This document shows positions 38,301 through 52,745 of a DNA stretch of 64,000 nt, one piece after another. The stretch lies in NCBI GenBank assembly GCA_964057225.1, contig OZ059899.1, positions 18,546,501 through 18,610,500 of the forward strand. The letters are read 5' to 3'. Source of the stretch: Auanema rhodensis (taxonomy: Eukaryota > Nematoda > Chromadorea > Rhabditida > Rhabditidae). Within the stretch, counting starts at the first letter, position 1. Each line of letters begins with the position of its first letter. The position numbers and the translations under genes were made by a program. The notes beneath the pieces were generated by a model. That model was not told where the DNA came from. It was given only the letters and a program-made list of their open reading frames with translations, and searched no databases.

Positions 38301-39528
38301 AATTTTTCCGAAAAATTTCAAAATAATTTCGCAAAAAGTAGATGTTTTTAGATTCCTTTTTTCAAGGCAAAGACGATGGACAATGTTATTCAACGAAAAA
38401 ATTAATTCTGCAGGGTGAAAATCGAGGATATAAGTGTGAACTTATATCAGTTGATATCTCGGTGCATTTTTAAGGTAGCGCAAATCTGATAACACAGATC
38501 GACGCAGCTTAAAAATCCGCATCGAATGCACTATACTACATTGAAAAACGCTTAATACAAAAGTTAGTTATGATCGTTTGAAAAATGATGCATTAGTGTA
38601 TGTTGAGTTTCCATGTACACTCAACATTGCTTCCAAAAACATTTTGACAAAAATTTTTCCGAAAAATTTTAAAATAATTTCGCAAAAAGTAGATGTTTTT
38701 AGATTCCTTTTTTCAAGGCAAAGACGATGGACAATGTTATTCAACGAAAAAATTAATTCTGCAGGGTGAAAATCGAGGATATAAGTGTAAACTTATATCA
38801 GTTGATATCTCGGTGCATTTTTAAGGTAGCGCAAATCTGATAACACAGATCGACGCAGCTTAAAAATCCGCATCGAATGCACTATACAACAGTGAGAAAC
38901 GCTTAATACAAAAATTAGTTATGATCGTTTGAAAAAAGATGCATTAGTGTATGTTGAGTTTCCATGTATACTCAACATTGCTTCCAAAAACATTTTGACA
39001 AAAATTTTTCCGAAAAATTTCAAAATAATTTCGCAAAAAGGAGATGTTTTTAGATTCCTTTTTTCAAGGCAAAGACGATGGACAAAGTTATTCAACGAAA
39101 AAATTAATTCTGCAGGGTGAAAATCGAGGATATAAGTGTGAACTTATATCAGTTGATATATCGGTGCATTTTTAAGCTAGCGCAAATCTGATAACACAGA
39201 TCGACGCAGCTTAAAAATCCGCATCGAATGCACTATACAACAGTGAGAAACGCTTAATACAAAAATTAGTTATGATCGTTTGAAAAATGATGCATTAGTG
39301 TATGTTGAGTTTCCATGTACACTCAACATTGCTTTCAAAAACATTTTGACAAAAATTTTTCCGAAAAATTTCAAAATAATTTTGCAAAAAGTAGATGTTT
39401 TTAGATTCCTTTTTTCAAGGCAAAGACGATGGACAATGTTATTCAACAAAAAAATTAATTCTCCAGGGTGAAAATCGAGGATGTAAGTGTGAACTTATAT
39501 CAGTTGATATCTCGGTGCATTTTTAAGC
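35321..39528 (+). repeat. 8-unit pattern expanded to 12 units
   Basis: The order is Q, then (O'-H-P-P') twice, then R-O-S (4208 bp). The internal tetramer is 1402 bp, at 35672-37073 and 37074-38475. Compared with the 24 kb copy, the tetramer has simply been duplicated. Private changes are ACGCTTGATAC near 35399 and GATATATCGG near 39157. Confidence 0.82.
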
Positions 39529-41632
39529 TAGCGCAAATCTGATAACACAGATCGACGCAGCTTAAAATTCCGCATCGAATGCACTATACAACATTGAGAA
39601 ACGCTTAATACAAAAATTAGTTATGATCGTTTGAAAAATGATGCATTAGTGTATGTTGAGTTTCCATGTACACTCAACATTGCTTCCAAAAACATTTTTA
39701 CAAAAATTTTTCCGGAAAATTTCGAAACAATTTCGCAAAAAGTAGATGTTTTTAGATTCCTTTTTTCAAGGCAAAGACGATGGACAATGTTATTCAACGA
39801 AAAAATTAATTCTGCAGGGTGAAAATCGAGGATATAAGTGTGAACTTATATCAGTTGATATCTCGGTGCATTTTTAAGCTAGCGCAAATCTGATAACACA
39901 GATCGACGCAGCTTAAAAATCCGCATCGAATGCACTATACTACATTGAAAAACGCTTAATACAAAAATTAGTTATGATCGTTTGAAAAAAGATGCATTAG
40001 TGTATGTTGAGTTTCCATGTATACTCAACATTGCTTCCAAAAACATTTTGACAAAAATTTTTCCCAAAAATTTCAAAATAATTTCGCAAAAAGGAGATGT
40101 TTTTAGATTCCTTTTCTCAGGGCAAAGACGATGGACAAAGTTATTCAACGAAAAAATTAATTCTGCAGGGTGAAAATCGAGGATATAAGTGTGAACTTAT
40201 ATCAGTTGATATCTCGGTGCATTTTTAAGCTAGCGCAAATCTGATAACACAGATCGACGCAGCTTAAAAATCCGCATCGAATGCACTATACAACATTGAG
40301 AAACGCTTAATACAAAAATTAGTTAAGATCGTTTGAAAAAAGATGCATTAGTGTATGTTGAGTTTCCATGTACACTCAACATTGCTTCCAAAAACATTTT
40401 GACAAAAATTTTTCCAAAAAATTTCAAAATAATTTCGCAAAAAGTAAATGTTTTTAGATTCCGTTTTTCAAGGCAAAGACGATACACAATGTTATTCAAC
40501 AAAAAAATTAATTCTGCAGAATGAAAATCGAGGATATAAGTGTGAACTTATATCAGTTGATATCTCGGTGCATTTTTAAGCTAGCGCAAATCTGATAACA
40601 CAGATCGACGCAGCTTAAAAATCCGCATCGAATGCACTATACAACATTGAGAAACGCTTAATACAAAAATTAGTTATGATCGTTTGAAAAATGATGCATT
40701 AGTGTATGTTGAGTTTCCATGTACACTCAACATTGCTTCCAAAAACATTTTGACAAAATTTTTCCGAAAAATTTCAAAATAATTTTGCAAAAAGTAGATG
40801 TTTTTAGATTCCTTTTTTCAAGGCAAAGACGATGGACAATGTTATTCAACGAAAGAATTAATTCTCCAGGGTGAAAATCGAGGATGTAAGTGTGAACTTA
40901 TATCAGTTGATATCTCGGTGCATTTTTAAGCTAGCGCAAATCTGATAACACAGATCGACGCAGCTTAAAAATCCGCATCGAATGCACTATACAACATTGA
41001 GAAACGCTTAATACAAAAATTAGTTATGATCGTTTGAAAAATGATGCATTAGTGTATGTTGAGTTTCCATGTACACTCAACATTGCTTCCAAAAACATTT
41101 TGACAAAATTTTTCCGAAAAATTTCAAAATAATTTCGCAAAAAGTAGATGTTTTTAGATTCCTTTTTTCAAGGCAAAGACGATGGACAATGTTATTCAAC
41201 GAAAAAATTAATTCTGCAGGGTGAAAATCGAGGATATAAGTGTGAACTTATATCAGTTGATATCTCGGTGCATTTTTAAGGTAGCGCAAATCTGATAACA
41301 CAGATCGACGCAGCTTAAAAATCCGCATCGAATGCACTATACTACATTGAAAAACGCTTAATACAAAAATTAGTTATGATCGTTTGAAAAAAGATGCATT
41401 AGTGTATGTTGAGTTTCCATGTATACTCAACATTGCTTCCAAAAACATTTTGACAAAAATTTTTCCGAAAAATTTCAAAATAATTTCGCAAAAAGGAGAT
41501 GTTTTTAGATTCCTTTTTTCAAGGCAAAGACGATGGACAAAGTTATTCAACGAAAAAATTAATTCTGCAGGGTGAAAATCGAGGATATAAGTGTGAACTT
41601 ATATCAGTTGATATCTCGGTGCATTTTTAAGC
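37074..41632 (+). repeat. Long-range duplicated segment, right copy (4559 bp)
   Basis: This is the partner of 24509-29067, with thirteen units in the same order and identical lengths. R here has GTGTAAACTT in the hairpin where the left copy has GTGTGAACTT. It spans the end of the 12-unit block and the start of the 17-unit block, so the duplicated segment does not respect the higher-order boundaries. Confidence 0.8.
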
Positions 41633-41983
41633 TAGCGCAAATCTGATAACACAGATCGACGCAGCTTAAAAATCCGCATCGAATGCACTATACAACAGTG
41701 AAAAACGCTCAATACAAAAATTAGTTATGATCGTTTGAAAAATGATGCATTAGTGTATGTTGAGTTTCCATGTACACTCAACATTGCTTTCAAAAACATT
41801 TTGACAAAAATTTTTCCGAAAAATTTCAAAATAATTTTGCAAAAAGTAGATGTTTTTAGATTCCTTTTTTCAAGGCAAAGACGATGGACAATGTTATTCA
41901 ACAAAAAAATTAATTCTCCAGGGTGAAAATCGAGGATGTAAGTGTGAACTTATATCAGTTGATATCTCGGTGCATTTTTAAGC

Positions 41984-42277
41984 TAGCGCAAATCTTAAAC
42001 GCTTAATACAAAAATTAGTTATGATCGTTTGAAAAATGATGCATTAGTGTATGTTGAGTTTCCATGTACACTCAACATTGCTTTCAAAAACATTTTGACA
42101 AAAATTTTTCCGAAAAATTTCAAAATAATTTTGCAAAAAGTAGATGTTTTTAGATTCCTTTTTTCAAGGCAAAGACGATGGACAATGTTATTCAACAAAA
42201 AAATTAATTCTCCAGGGTGAAAATCGAGGATGTAAGTGTGAACTTATATCAGTTGATATCTCGGTGCATTTTTAAGC
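41984..42277 (+). repeat. Truncated satellite unit 3 (294 bp)
   Basis: An S-type unit with the 57-bp leader deletion, preceded by a full-length S unit that is otherwise near-identical and followed by another truncated unit. The junction matches the others. Confidence 0.92.
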
Positions 42278-42570
42278 TAGCGCAAATCTTAAACGCTTAA
42301 TACAAAAATTAGTTATGATCGTTTGAAAAATGATGCATTAGTGTATGTTGAGTTTCCATGTACACTCAACATTGCTTCCAAAAACATTTTGACAAAATTT
42401 TTCCGAAAAATTTCAAAATAATTTTGCAAAAAGTAGATGTTTTTAGATTCCTTTTTTCAAGGCAAAGACGATGGACAATGTTATTCAACGAAAGAATTAA
42501 TTCTCCAGGGTGAAAATCGAGGATGTAAGTGTGAACTTATATCAGTTGATATCTCGGTGCATTTTTAAGC
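42278..42570 (+). repeat. Truncated satellite unit 4 (293 bp)
   Basis: A P-type unit with the 57-bp leader deletion plus the P-specific A-tract deletion. With the preceding unit it forms the only adjacent pair of truncated units in the window. Confidence 0.92.
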
Positions 42571-45375
42571 TAGCGCAAATCTGATAACACAGATCGACGC
42601 AGCTTAAAAATCCGCATCGAATGCACTATACAACATTGAGAAACGCTTAATACAAAAATTAGTTATGATCGTTTGAAAAATGATGCATTAGTGTATGTTG
42701 AGTTTCCATGTACACTCAACATTGCTTCCAAAAACATTTTGACAAAATTTTTCCGAAAAATTTCAAAATAATTTCGCAAAAAGTAAATGTTTTTAGATTC
42801 CTTTTTTCAAGGCAAAGTCGATGGACAATGTTATTCAACGAAAAAATTAATTCTGCAGGGTGAAAATCGAGGATATAAGTGTGAACTTATATCAGTTGAT
42901 ATCTCGGTGCATTTTTAAGGTAGCGCAAATCTGATAACACAGATCGACGCAGCTTAAAAATCCGCATCGAATGCACTATACAACATTGAGAAACGCTTAA
43001 TACAAAAATTAGTTAAGATCGTTTGAAAAAAGATGCATTAGTGTATGTTGAGTTTCCATGTACACTCAACATTGCTTCCAAAAACATTTTGACAAAAATT
43101 TTTCCAAAAAATTTCAAAATAATTTCGCAAAAAGTAAATGTTTTTAGATTCCGTTTTTCAAGGCAAAGACGATACACAATGTTATTCAACAAAAAAATTA
43201 ATTCTGCAGAATGAAAATCGAGGATATAAGTGTGAACTTATATCAGTTGATATCTCGGTGCATTTTTAAGCTAGCGCAAATCTGATAACACAGATCGACG
43301 CAGCTTAAAAATCCGCATCGAATGCACTATACAACATTGAGAAACGCTTAATACAAAAATTAGTTATGATCGTTTGAAAAATGATGCATTAGTGTATGTT
43401 GAGTTTCCATGTACACTCAACATTGCTTCCAAAAACATTTTGACAAAATTTTTCCGAAAAATTTCAAAATAATTTTGCAAAAAGTAGATGTTTTTAGATT
43501 CCTTTTTTCAAGGCAAAGACGATGGACAATGTTATTCAACGAAAGAATTAATTCTCCAGGGTGAAAATCGAGGATGTAAGTGTGAACTTATATCAGTTGA
43601 TATCTCGGTGCATTTTTAAGCTAGCGCAAATCTGATAACACAGATCGACGCAGCTTAAAAATCCGCATCGAATGCACTATACAACATTGAGAAACGCTTA
43701 ATACAAAAATTAGTTATGATCGTTTGAAAAATGATGCATTAGTGTATGTTGAGTTTCCATGTACACTCAACATTGCTTCCAAAAACATTTTGACAAAATT
43801 TTTCCGAAAAATTTCAAAATAATTTCGCAAAAAGTAGATGTTTTTAGATTCCTTTTTTCAAGGCAAAGACGATGGACAATGTTATTCAACGAAAAAATTA
43901 ATTCTGCAGGGTGAAAATCGAGGATATAAGTGTGAACTTATATCAGTTGATATCTCGGTGCATTTTTAAGGTAGCGCAAATCTGATAACACAGATCGACG
44001 CAGCTTAAAAATCCGCATCGAATGCACTATACTACATTGAAAAACGCTTAATACAAAAGTTAGTTATGATCGTTTGAAAAATGATGCATTAGTGTATGTT
44101 GAGTTTCCATGTACACTCAACATTGCTTCCAAAAACATTTTGACAAAAATTTTTCCGAAAAATTTTAAAATAATTTCGCAAAAAGTAGATGTTTTTAGAT
44201 TCCTTTTTTCAAGGCAAAGACGATGGACAATGTTATTCAACGAAAAAATTAATTCTGCAGGGTGAAAATCGAGGATATAAGTGTAAACTTATATCAGTTG
44301 ATATCTCGGTGCATTTTTAAGGTAGCGCAAATCTGATAACACAGATCGACGCAGCTTAAAAATCCGCATCGAATGCACTATACAACAGTGAGAAACGCTT
44401 AATACAAAAATTAGTTATGATCGTTTGAAAAAAGATGCATTAGTGTATGTTGAGTTTCCATGTATACTCAACATTGCTTCCAAAAACATTTTGACAAAAA
44501 TTTTTCCGAAAAATTTCAAAATAATTTCGCAAAAAGGAGATGTTTTTAGATTCCTTTTTTCAAGGCAAAGACGATGGACAAAGTTATTCAACGAAAAAAT
44601 TAATTCTGCAGGGTGAAAATCGAGGATATAAGTGTGAACTTATATCAGTTGATATCTCGGTGCATTTTTAAGCTAGCGCAAATCTGATAACACAGATCGA
44701 CGCAGCTTAAAAATCCGCATCGAATGCACTATACAACAGTGAGAAACGCTTAATACAAAAATTAGTTATGATCGTTTGAAAAATGATGCATTAGTGTATG
44801 TTGAGTTTCCATGTACACTCAACATTGCTTTCAAAAACATTTTGACAAAAATTTTTCCGAAAAATTTCAAAATAATTTTGCAAAAAGTAGATGTTTTTAG
44901 ATTCCTTTTTTCAAGGCAAAGACGATGGACAATGTTATTCAACGAAAAAATTAATTCTGCAGGGTGAAAATCGAGGATATAAGTGTGAACTTATATCAGT
45001 TGATATCTCGGTGCATTTTTAAGCTAGCGCAAATCTGATAACACAGATCGACGCAGCTTAAAAATCCGCATCGAATGCACTATACAACAGTGAGAAACGC
45101 TTAATACAAAAATTAGTTATGATCGTTTGAAAAATGATGCATTAGTGTATGTTGAGTTTCCATGTACACTCAACATTGCTTTCAAAAACATTTTGACAAA
45201 AATTTTTCCGAAAAATTTCAAAATAATTTTGCAAAAAGTAGATGTTTTTAGATTCCTTTTTTCAAGGCAAAGACGATGGACAATGTTATTCAACAAAAAA
45301 ATTAATTCTCCAGGGTGAAAATCGAGGATGTAAGTGTGAACTTATATCAGTTGATATCTCGGTGCATTTTTAAGC

Positions 45376-48181
45376 TAGCGCAAATCTGATAACACAGATC
45401 GACGCAGCTTAAAATTCCGCATCGAATGCACTATACAACATTGAGAAACGCTTAATACAAAAATTAGTTATGATCGTTTGAAAAATGATGCATTAGTGTA
45501 TGTTGAGTTTCCATGTACACTCAACATTGCTTCCAAAAACATTTTTACAAAAATTTTTCCGGAAAATTTCGAAACAATTTCGCAAAAAGTAGATGTTTTT
45601 AGATTCCTTTTTTCAAGGCAAAGACGATGGACAATGTTATTCAACGAAAAAATTAATTCTGCAGGGTGAAAATCGAGGATATAAGTGTGAACTTATATCA
45701 GTTGATATCTCGGTGCATTTTTAAGCTAGCGCAAATCTGATAACACAGATCGACGCAGCTTAAAAATCCGCATCGAATGCACTATACTACATTGAAAAAC
45801 GCTTAATACAAAAATTAGTTATGATCGTTTGAAAAAAGATGCATTAGTGTATGTTGAGTTTCCATGTATACTCAACATTGCTTCCAAAAACATTTTGACA
45901 AAAATTTTTCCCAAAAATTTCAAAATAATTTCGCAAAAAGGAGATGTTTTTAGATTCCTTTTCTCAGGGCAAAGACGATGGACAAAGTTATTCAACGAAA
46001 AAATTAATTCTGCAGGGTGAAAATCGAGGATATAAGTGTGAACTTATATCAGTTGATATCTCGGTGCATTTTTAAGCTAGCGCAAATCTGATAACACAGA
46101 TCGACGCAGCTTAAAAATCCGCATCGAATGCACTATACAACATTGAGAAACGCTTAATACAAAAATTAGTTAAGATCGTTTGAAAAAAGATGCATTAGTG
46201 TATGTTGAGTTTCCATGTACACTCAACATTGCTTCCAAAAACATTTTGACAAAAATTTTTCCAAAAAATTTCAAAATAATTTCGCAAAAAGTAAATGTTT
46301 TTAGATTCCGTTTTCCAAGGCAAAGACGATACACAATGTTATTCAACAAAAAAATTAATTCTGCAGAATGAAAATCGAGGATATAAGTGTGAACTTATAT
46401 CAGTTGATATCTCGGTGCATTTTTAAGCTAGCGCAAATCTGATAACACAGATCGACGCAGCTTAAAAATCCGCATCGAATGCACTATACAACATTGAGAA
46501 ACGCTTAATACAAAAATTAGTTATGATCGTTTGAAAAATGATGCATTAGTGTATGTTGAGTTTCCATGTACACTCAACATTGCTTCCAAAAACATTTTGA
46601 CAAAATTTTTCCGAAAAATTTCAAAATAATTTTGCAAAAAGTAGATGTTTTTAGATTCCTTTTTTCAAGGCAAAGACGATGGACAATGTTATTCAACGAA
46701 AGAATTAATTCTCCAGGGTGAAAATCGAGGATGTAAGTGTGAACTTATATCAGTTGATATCTCGGTGCATTTTTAAGCTAGCGCAAATCTGATAACACAG
46801 ATCGACGCAGCTTAAAAATCCGCATCGAATGCACTATACAACATTGAGAAACGCTTAATACAAAAATTAGTTATGATCGTTTGAAAAATGATGCATTAGT
46901 GTATGTTGAGTTTCCATGTACACTCAACATTGCTTCCAAAAACATTTTGACAAAATTTTTCCGAAAAATTTCAAAATAATTTCGCAAAAAGTAAATGTTT
47001 TTAGATTCCTTTTTTCAAGGCAAAGACGATGGACAATGTTATTCAACGAAAAAATTAATTCTGCAGGGTGAAAATCGAGGATATAAGTGTGAACTTATAT
47101 CAGTTGATTTCTCGGTGCATTTTTAAGGTAGCGCAAATCTGATAACACAGATCGACGCAGCTTAAAAATCCGCATCGAATGCACTATACTACATTGAAAA
47201 ACGCTTAATACAAAAATTAGTTATGATCGTTTGAAAAAAGATGCATTAGTGTATGTTGAGTTTCCATGTATACTCAACATTGCTTCCAAAAACATTTTGA
47301 CAAAAATTTTTCCGAAAAATTTCAAAATAATTTCGCAAAAAGGAGATGTTTTTAGATTCCTTTTTTCAAGGCAAAGACGATGGACAAAGTTATTCAACGA
47401 AAAAATTAATTCTGCAGGGTGAAAATCGAGGATATAAGTGTGAACTTATATCAGTTGATATCTCGGTGCATTTTTAAGCTAGGGCAAATCTGATAACACA
47501 GATCGACGCAGCTTAAAAATCCGCTTCGAATGCACTATACAACAGTAAGAAACGCTTAATACAAAAATTAGTTATGATCGTTTGAAAAATGATGCATTAG
47601 TGTATGTTGAGTTTCCATGTACACTCAACATTGCTTTCAAAAACATTTTGACAAAAATTTTTCCGAAAAATTTCAAAATAATTTTGCAAAAAGTAGATGT
47701 TTTTAGATTCCTTTTTTCAAGGCAAAGACGATGGACAATGTTATTCAACGAAAAAATTAATTCTGCAGGGTGAAAATCGAGGATATAAGTGTGAACTTAT
47801 ATCAGTTGATATCTCGGTGCATTTTTAAGCTAGCGCAAATCTGATAACACAGATCGACGCAGCTTAAAAATCCGCATCGAATGCACTATACAACAGTGAG
47901 AAACGCTTAATACAAAAATTAGTTATGATCGTTTGAAAAATGATGCATTAGTGTATGTTGAGTTTCCATGTACACTCAACATTGCTTTCAAAAACATTTT
48001 GACAAAAATTTTTCCGAAAAATTTCAAAATAATTTTGCAAAAAGTAGATGTTTTTAGATTCCTTTTTTCAAGGCAAAGACGATGGACAATGTTATTCAAC
48101 AAAAAAATTAATTCTCCAGGGTGAAAATCGAGGATGTAAGTGTGAACTTATATCAGTTGATATCTCGGTGCATTTTTAAGC
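45376..48181 (+). repeat. 8-unit higher-order repeat (Q-O'-H-P-P'-O-S'-S)
   Basis: Length is 2806 bp, as in the first copy, but R-O-S is replaced by O-S'-S. Private changes: CCGTTTTCCAAGG in H near 46310, TTGATTTCTCGG near 47106, CTAGGGCAAATC near 47480, and CCGCTTCGAATGC with CAACAGTAAG near 47525-47548. Confidence 0.82.
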
Positions 48182-49585
48182 TAGCGCAAATCTGATAACA
48201 CAGATCGACGCAGCTTAAAATTCCGCATCGAATGCACTATACAACATTGAGAAACGCTTAATACAAAAATTAGTTATGATCGTTTGAAAAATGATGCATT
48301 AGTGTATGTTGAGTTTCCATGTACACTCAACATTGCTTCCAAAAACATTTTTACAAAAATTTTTCCGGAAAATTTCGAAACAATTTCGCAAAAAGTAGAT
48401 GTTTTTAGATTCCTTTTTTCAAGGCAAAGACGATGGACAATGTTATTCAACGAAAAAATTAATTCTGCAGGGTGAAAATCGAGGATATAAGTGTGAACTT
48501 ATATCAGTTGATATCTCGGTGCATTTTTAAGCTAGCGCAAATCTGATAACACAGATCGACGCAGCTTAAAAATCCGCATCGAATGCACTATACTACATTG
48601 AAAAACGCTTAATACAAAAATTAGTTATGATCGTTTGAAAAAAGATGCATTAGTGTATGTTGAGTTTCCATGTATACTCAACATTGCTTCCAAAAACATT
48701 TTGACAAAAATTTTTCCGAAAAATTTCAAAATAATTTCGCAAAAAGGAGATGTTTTTAGATTCCTTTTTTCAAGGCAAAGACGATGGACAAAGTTATTCA
48801 ACGAAAAAATTAATTCTGCAGGGTGAAAATCGAGGATATAAGTGTGAACTTATATCAGTTGATATCTCGGTGCATTTTTAAGCTAGGGCAAATCTGATAA
48901 CACAGATCGACGCAGCTTAAAAATCCGCATCGAATGCACTATACAACAGTGAGAAACGCTTAATACAAAAATTAGTTATGATCGTTTGAAAAATGATGCA
49001 TTAGTGTATGTTGAGTTTCCATGTACACTCAACATTGCTTTCAAAAACATTTTGACAAAAATTTTTCCGAAAAATTTCAAAATAATTTTGCAAAAAGTAG
49101 ATGTTTTTAGATTCCTTTTTTCAAGGCAAAGACGATGGACAATGTTATTCAACGAAAAAATTAATTCTGCAGGGTGAAAATCGAGGATATAAGTGTGAAC
49201 TTATATCAGTTGATATCTCGGTGCATTTTTAAGCTAGCGCAAATCTGATAACACAGATCGACGCAGCTTAAAAATCCGCATCGAATGCACTATACAACAG
49301 TGAGAAACGCTTAATACAAAAATTAGTTATGATCGTTTGAAAAATGATGCATTAGTGTATGTTGAGTTTCCATGTACACTCAACATTGCTTTCAAAAACA
49401 TTTTGACAAAAATTTTTCCGAAAAATTTCAAAATAATTTTGCAAAAAGTAGATGTTTTTAGATTCCTTTTTTCAAGGCAAAGACGATGGACAATGTTATT
49501 CAACAAAAAAATTAATTCTCCAGGGTGAAAATCGAGGATGTAAGTGTGAACTTATATCAGTTGATATCTCGGTGCATTTTTAAGC
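48182..49585 (+). repeat. 4-unit higher-order repeat (Q-O-S'-S, 1404 bp)
   Basis: A shortened pattern lacking O', H, P and P', so all four units are 351 bp. The following Q-O pair starts a second copy that is cut off by left-end unit types. CTAGGGCAAATC near 48884 is shared with the preceding block. Confidence 0.8.
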
Positions 49586-50287
49586 TAGCGCAAATCTGAT
49601 AACACAGATCGACGCAGCTTAAAATTCCGCATCGAATGCACTATACAACATTGAGAAACGCTTAATACAAAAATTAGTTATGATCGTTTGAAAAATGATG
49701 CATTAGTGTATGTTGAGTTTCCATGTACACTCAACATTGCTTCCAAAAACATTTTTACAAAAATTTTTCCGGAAAATTTCGAAACAATTTCGCAAAAAGT
49801 AGATGTTTTTAGATTCCTTTTTTCAAGGCAAAGACGATGGACAATGTTATTCAACGAAAAAATTAATTCTGCAGGGTGAAAATCGAGGATATAAGTGTGA
49901 ACTTATATCAGTTGATATCTCGGTGCATTTTTAAGCTAGCGCAAATCTGATAACACAGATCGACGCAGCTTAAAAATCCGCATCGAATGCACTATACTAC
50001 ATTGAAAAACGCTTAATACAAAAATTAGTTATGATCGTTTGAAAAAAGATGCATTAGTGTATGTTGAGTTTCCATGTATACTCAACATTGCTTCCAAAAA
50101 CATTTTGACAAAAATTTTTCCGAAAAATTTCAAAATAATTTCGCAAAAAGGAGATGTTTTTAGATTCCTTTTTTCAAGGCAAAGACGATGGACAAAGTTA
50201 TTCAACGAAAAAATTAATTCTGCAGGGTGAAAATCGAGGATATAAGTGTGAACTTATATCAGTTGATATCTCGGTGCATTTTTAAGC
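49586..50287 (+). repeat. Q-O pair, interrupted start of a further copy
   Basis: Q (49586-49936) with the CTTAAAATTCCGC leader and O (49937-50287) repeat the start of the preceding tetramer. The pattern is then replaced by M-type units, which marks a switch between array domains. Confidence 0.8.
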
Positions 50288-52394
50288 TAGCGCAAATCTG
50301 ATAAAACAGATCGACGCAGCTTAAAAATCCGCATCGAATGCACTATACAACATTGAGAAACGCTTAATACAAAAATTAGTTATGATCGTTTGAAAAATGA
50401 TGCATTAGTGTATGTTGAGTTTCCATGTACACTCAACATTGCTTCCAAAAACATTTTGACAAAAATTTTTCCGAAAAATTTCAAAATAATTTCGCAAAAA
50501 GTAGATGTTTTTAGATTCCTTTTTTCAAGGCAAAGACGATGGACATTGTTATTCAACGAAAAAATTAATTCTGCAGGGTGAAAATCGAGGATATAAGTGT
50601 GAACTTATATCAGTTGATATCTCGGTGCATTTTTAAGCTAGCGCAAATCTGATAAAACAGATCGACGCAGCTTAAAAATCCGCATCGAATGCACTATACA
50701 ACATTGAGAAACGCTTAATACAAAAATTAGTTATGATCGTTTGAAAAAAGATGCATTAGTGTATGTTGAGTTTCCATGTATACTCAACATTGCTTCCAAA
50801 AACATTTTGACAAAAATTTTTCCGAAAAATTTCAAAATAATTTCGCAAAAAGTAGATGTTTTTAGATTCCTTTTTTTCAAGGCAAAGACGATGGACAAAG
50901 TTATTCAACGAAAAAATTAATTCTGCAGGGTGAAAATCGAGGATATAAGTGTGAACTTATATCAGTTGATATCTCGGTGCATTTTTAAGCTAGCGCAAAT
51001 CTGATAACACAGATCGACGCAGCTTAAAAATCCGCATCGAATGCACTATACTACATTGAGAAACGCTTAATACAAAAATTAGTTATGATCGTTTGAAAAA
51101 TGATGCATTAGTGTATGTTGAGTTTCCATGTACACTCAACATTGCTTCCAAAAACATTTTGACAAAAATTTTTCCGAAAAATTTCAAAATAATTTCGCAA
51201 AAAGTAGATGTTTTTAGATTCCTTTTTTTAAGGCAAAGACGATGGACATTGTTATTCAACGAAAAAATTAATTCTGCAGGGTGAAAATCGAGGATATAAG
51301 TGTGAACTTATATCAGTTGATATCTCGGTGCATTTTTAAGCTAGCGCAAATCTGATAAAACAGATCGACGCAGCTTAAAAATCCGCATCGAATGCACTAT
51401 ACAACATTGAGAAACGCTTAATACAAAAATTAGTTATGATCGTTTGAAAAATGATGCATTAGTGTATGTTGAGTTTCCATGTACACTCAACATTGCTTCC
51501 AAAAACATTTTGACAAAAATTTTTCCGAAAAATTTCAAAATAATTTCCCAAAAAGTAGATGTTTTTAGATTCCTTTTTTCAAGGCAAAGACGATGGACAA
51601 AGTTATTCAACGAAAAAATTAATTCTGCAGGGTGAAAATCGAGGATATAAGTGTGAACTTATATCAGTTGATATCTCGGTGCATTTTTAAGCTAGCGCAA
51701 ATCTGATAACACAGATCGACGCAGCTTAAAAATCCGCATCGAATGCACTATACTACATTGAAAAAAGCTTAATACAAAAATTAGTTATGATCGTTTGAAA
51801 AAAGATGCATTAGTGTATGTTGAGTTTCCATGTATACTCAACATTGCTTCCAAAAACATTTTGACAAAAATTTTTCCGAAAAATTTCAAAATAATTTCGC
51901 AAAAAGTAGATGTTTTTAGATTCCTTTTTTCAAGGCAAAGACGATGGACAATGTTATTCAACGAAAAAATTAATTCTCCAGGGTGAAAATCGAGGATATA
52001 AGTGTGAACTTATATCAGTTGATATCTCGGTGCATTTTTAAGCTAGCGCAAATCTGATAACACAGATCGACGCAGCTTAAAAATCCGCATCGAATGCACT
52101 ATACAACATTGAGAAACGCTTAATACAAAAATTAGTTATGATCGTTTGAAAAATGATGCATTAGTGTATGTTGAGTTTCCATGTACACTCAACATTGCTT
52201 TCAAAAACATTTTGACAAAAATTTTTCCGAAAAATTTCAAAATAATTTCCCAAAAAGTAAATGTTTTTAGATTCCTTTTTTCAAGGCAAAGACGATGGAC
52301 AAAGTTATTCAACGAAAAAATTAATTCTGCAGGGTGAAAATCGAGGATATAAGTGTGAACTTATATCAGTTGATATCTCGGTGCATTTTTAAGC

Positions 52395-52745
52395 TAGCGC
52401 AAATCTGATAACACAGATCGACGCAGCTTAAAAATCCGCATCGAATGCACTATACTACATTGAGAAACGCTTAATACAAAAATTAGTTATGATCGTTTGA
52501 AAAATGATGCATTAGTGTATGTTGAGTTTCCATGTACACTCAACATTGCTTCCAAAAACATTTTGACAAAAATTTTTTCGAAAAATTTCAGAATATTTTA
52601 GCAAAAAATAGTTGTTTTTAGATTCCTTTTCTCAAGGCAAAGACGATGGACAATGTTATTCAACGAAAAAATTAATTCTGCAGGGCGAAAATCGAGGATA
52701 TAAGTGTAAACTTATATCAGTTGATATCTCGGTGCATTTTTAAGC
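52395..52745 (+). repeat. Divergent Z-type unit 7
   Basis: The only Z unit in the right three quarters of the window, nearly identical to that at 16499-16849 and likewise followed by a truncated M unit. It has a private GCAGGGCG near 52680. Confidence 0.87.

Larger units (their letters stand above)
39529..45375 (+). repeat. 8-unit pattern rearranged to 17 units
   Basis: The order is Q, O', H, P, P', O, S, truncated S, truncated P, P', H, P, P', R, O, S', S (5847 bp). Two truncated units stand side by side at 41984-42570. After them the pattern resumes with H-P-P'-R-O, as at 24-26 kb and 37-39 kb. S' is an S unit with GCAGGGTG and GATATAAG at its 3' end. The P' at 42571 has GGCAAAGTCGATGG near 42811. 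Confidence 0.8.
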
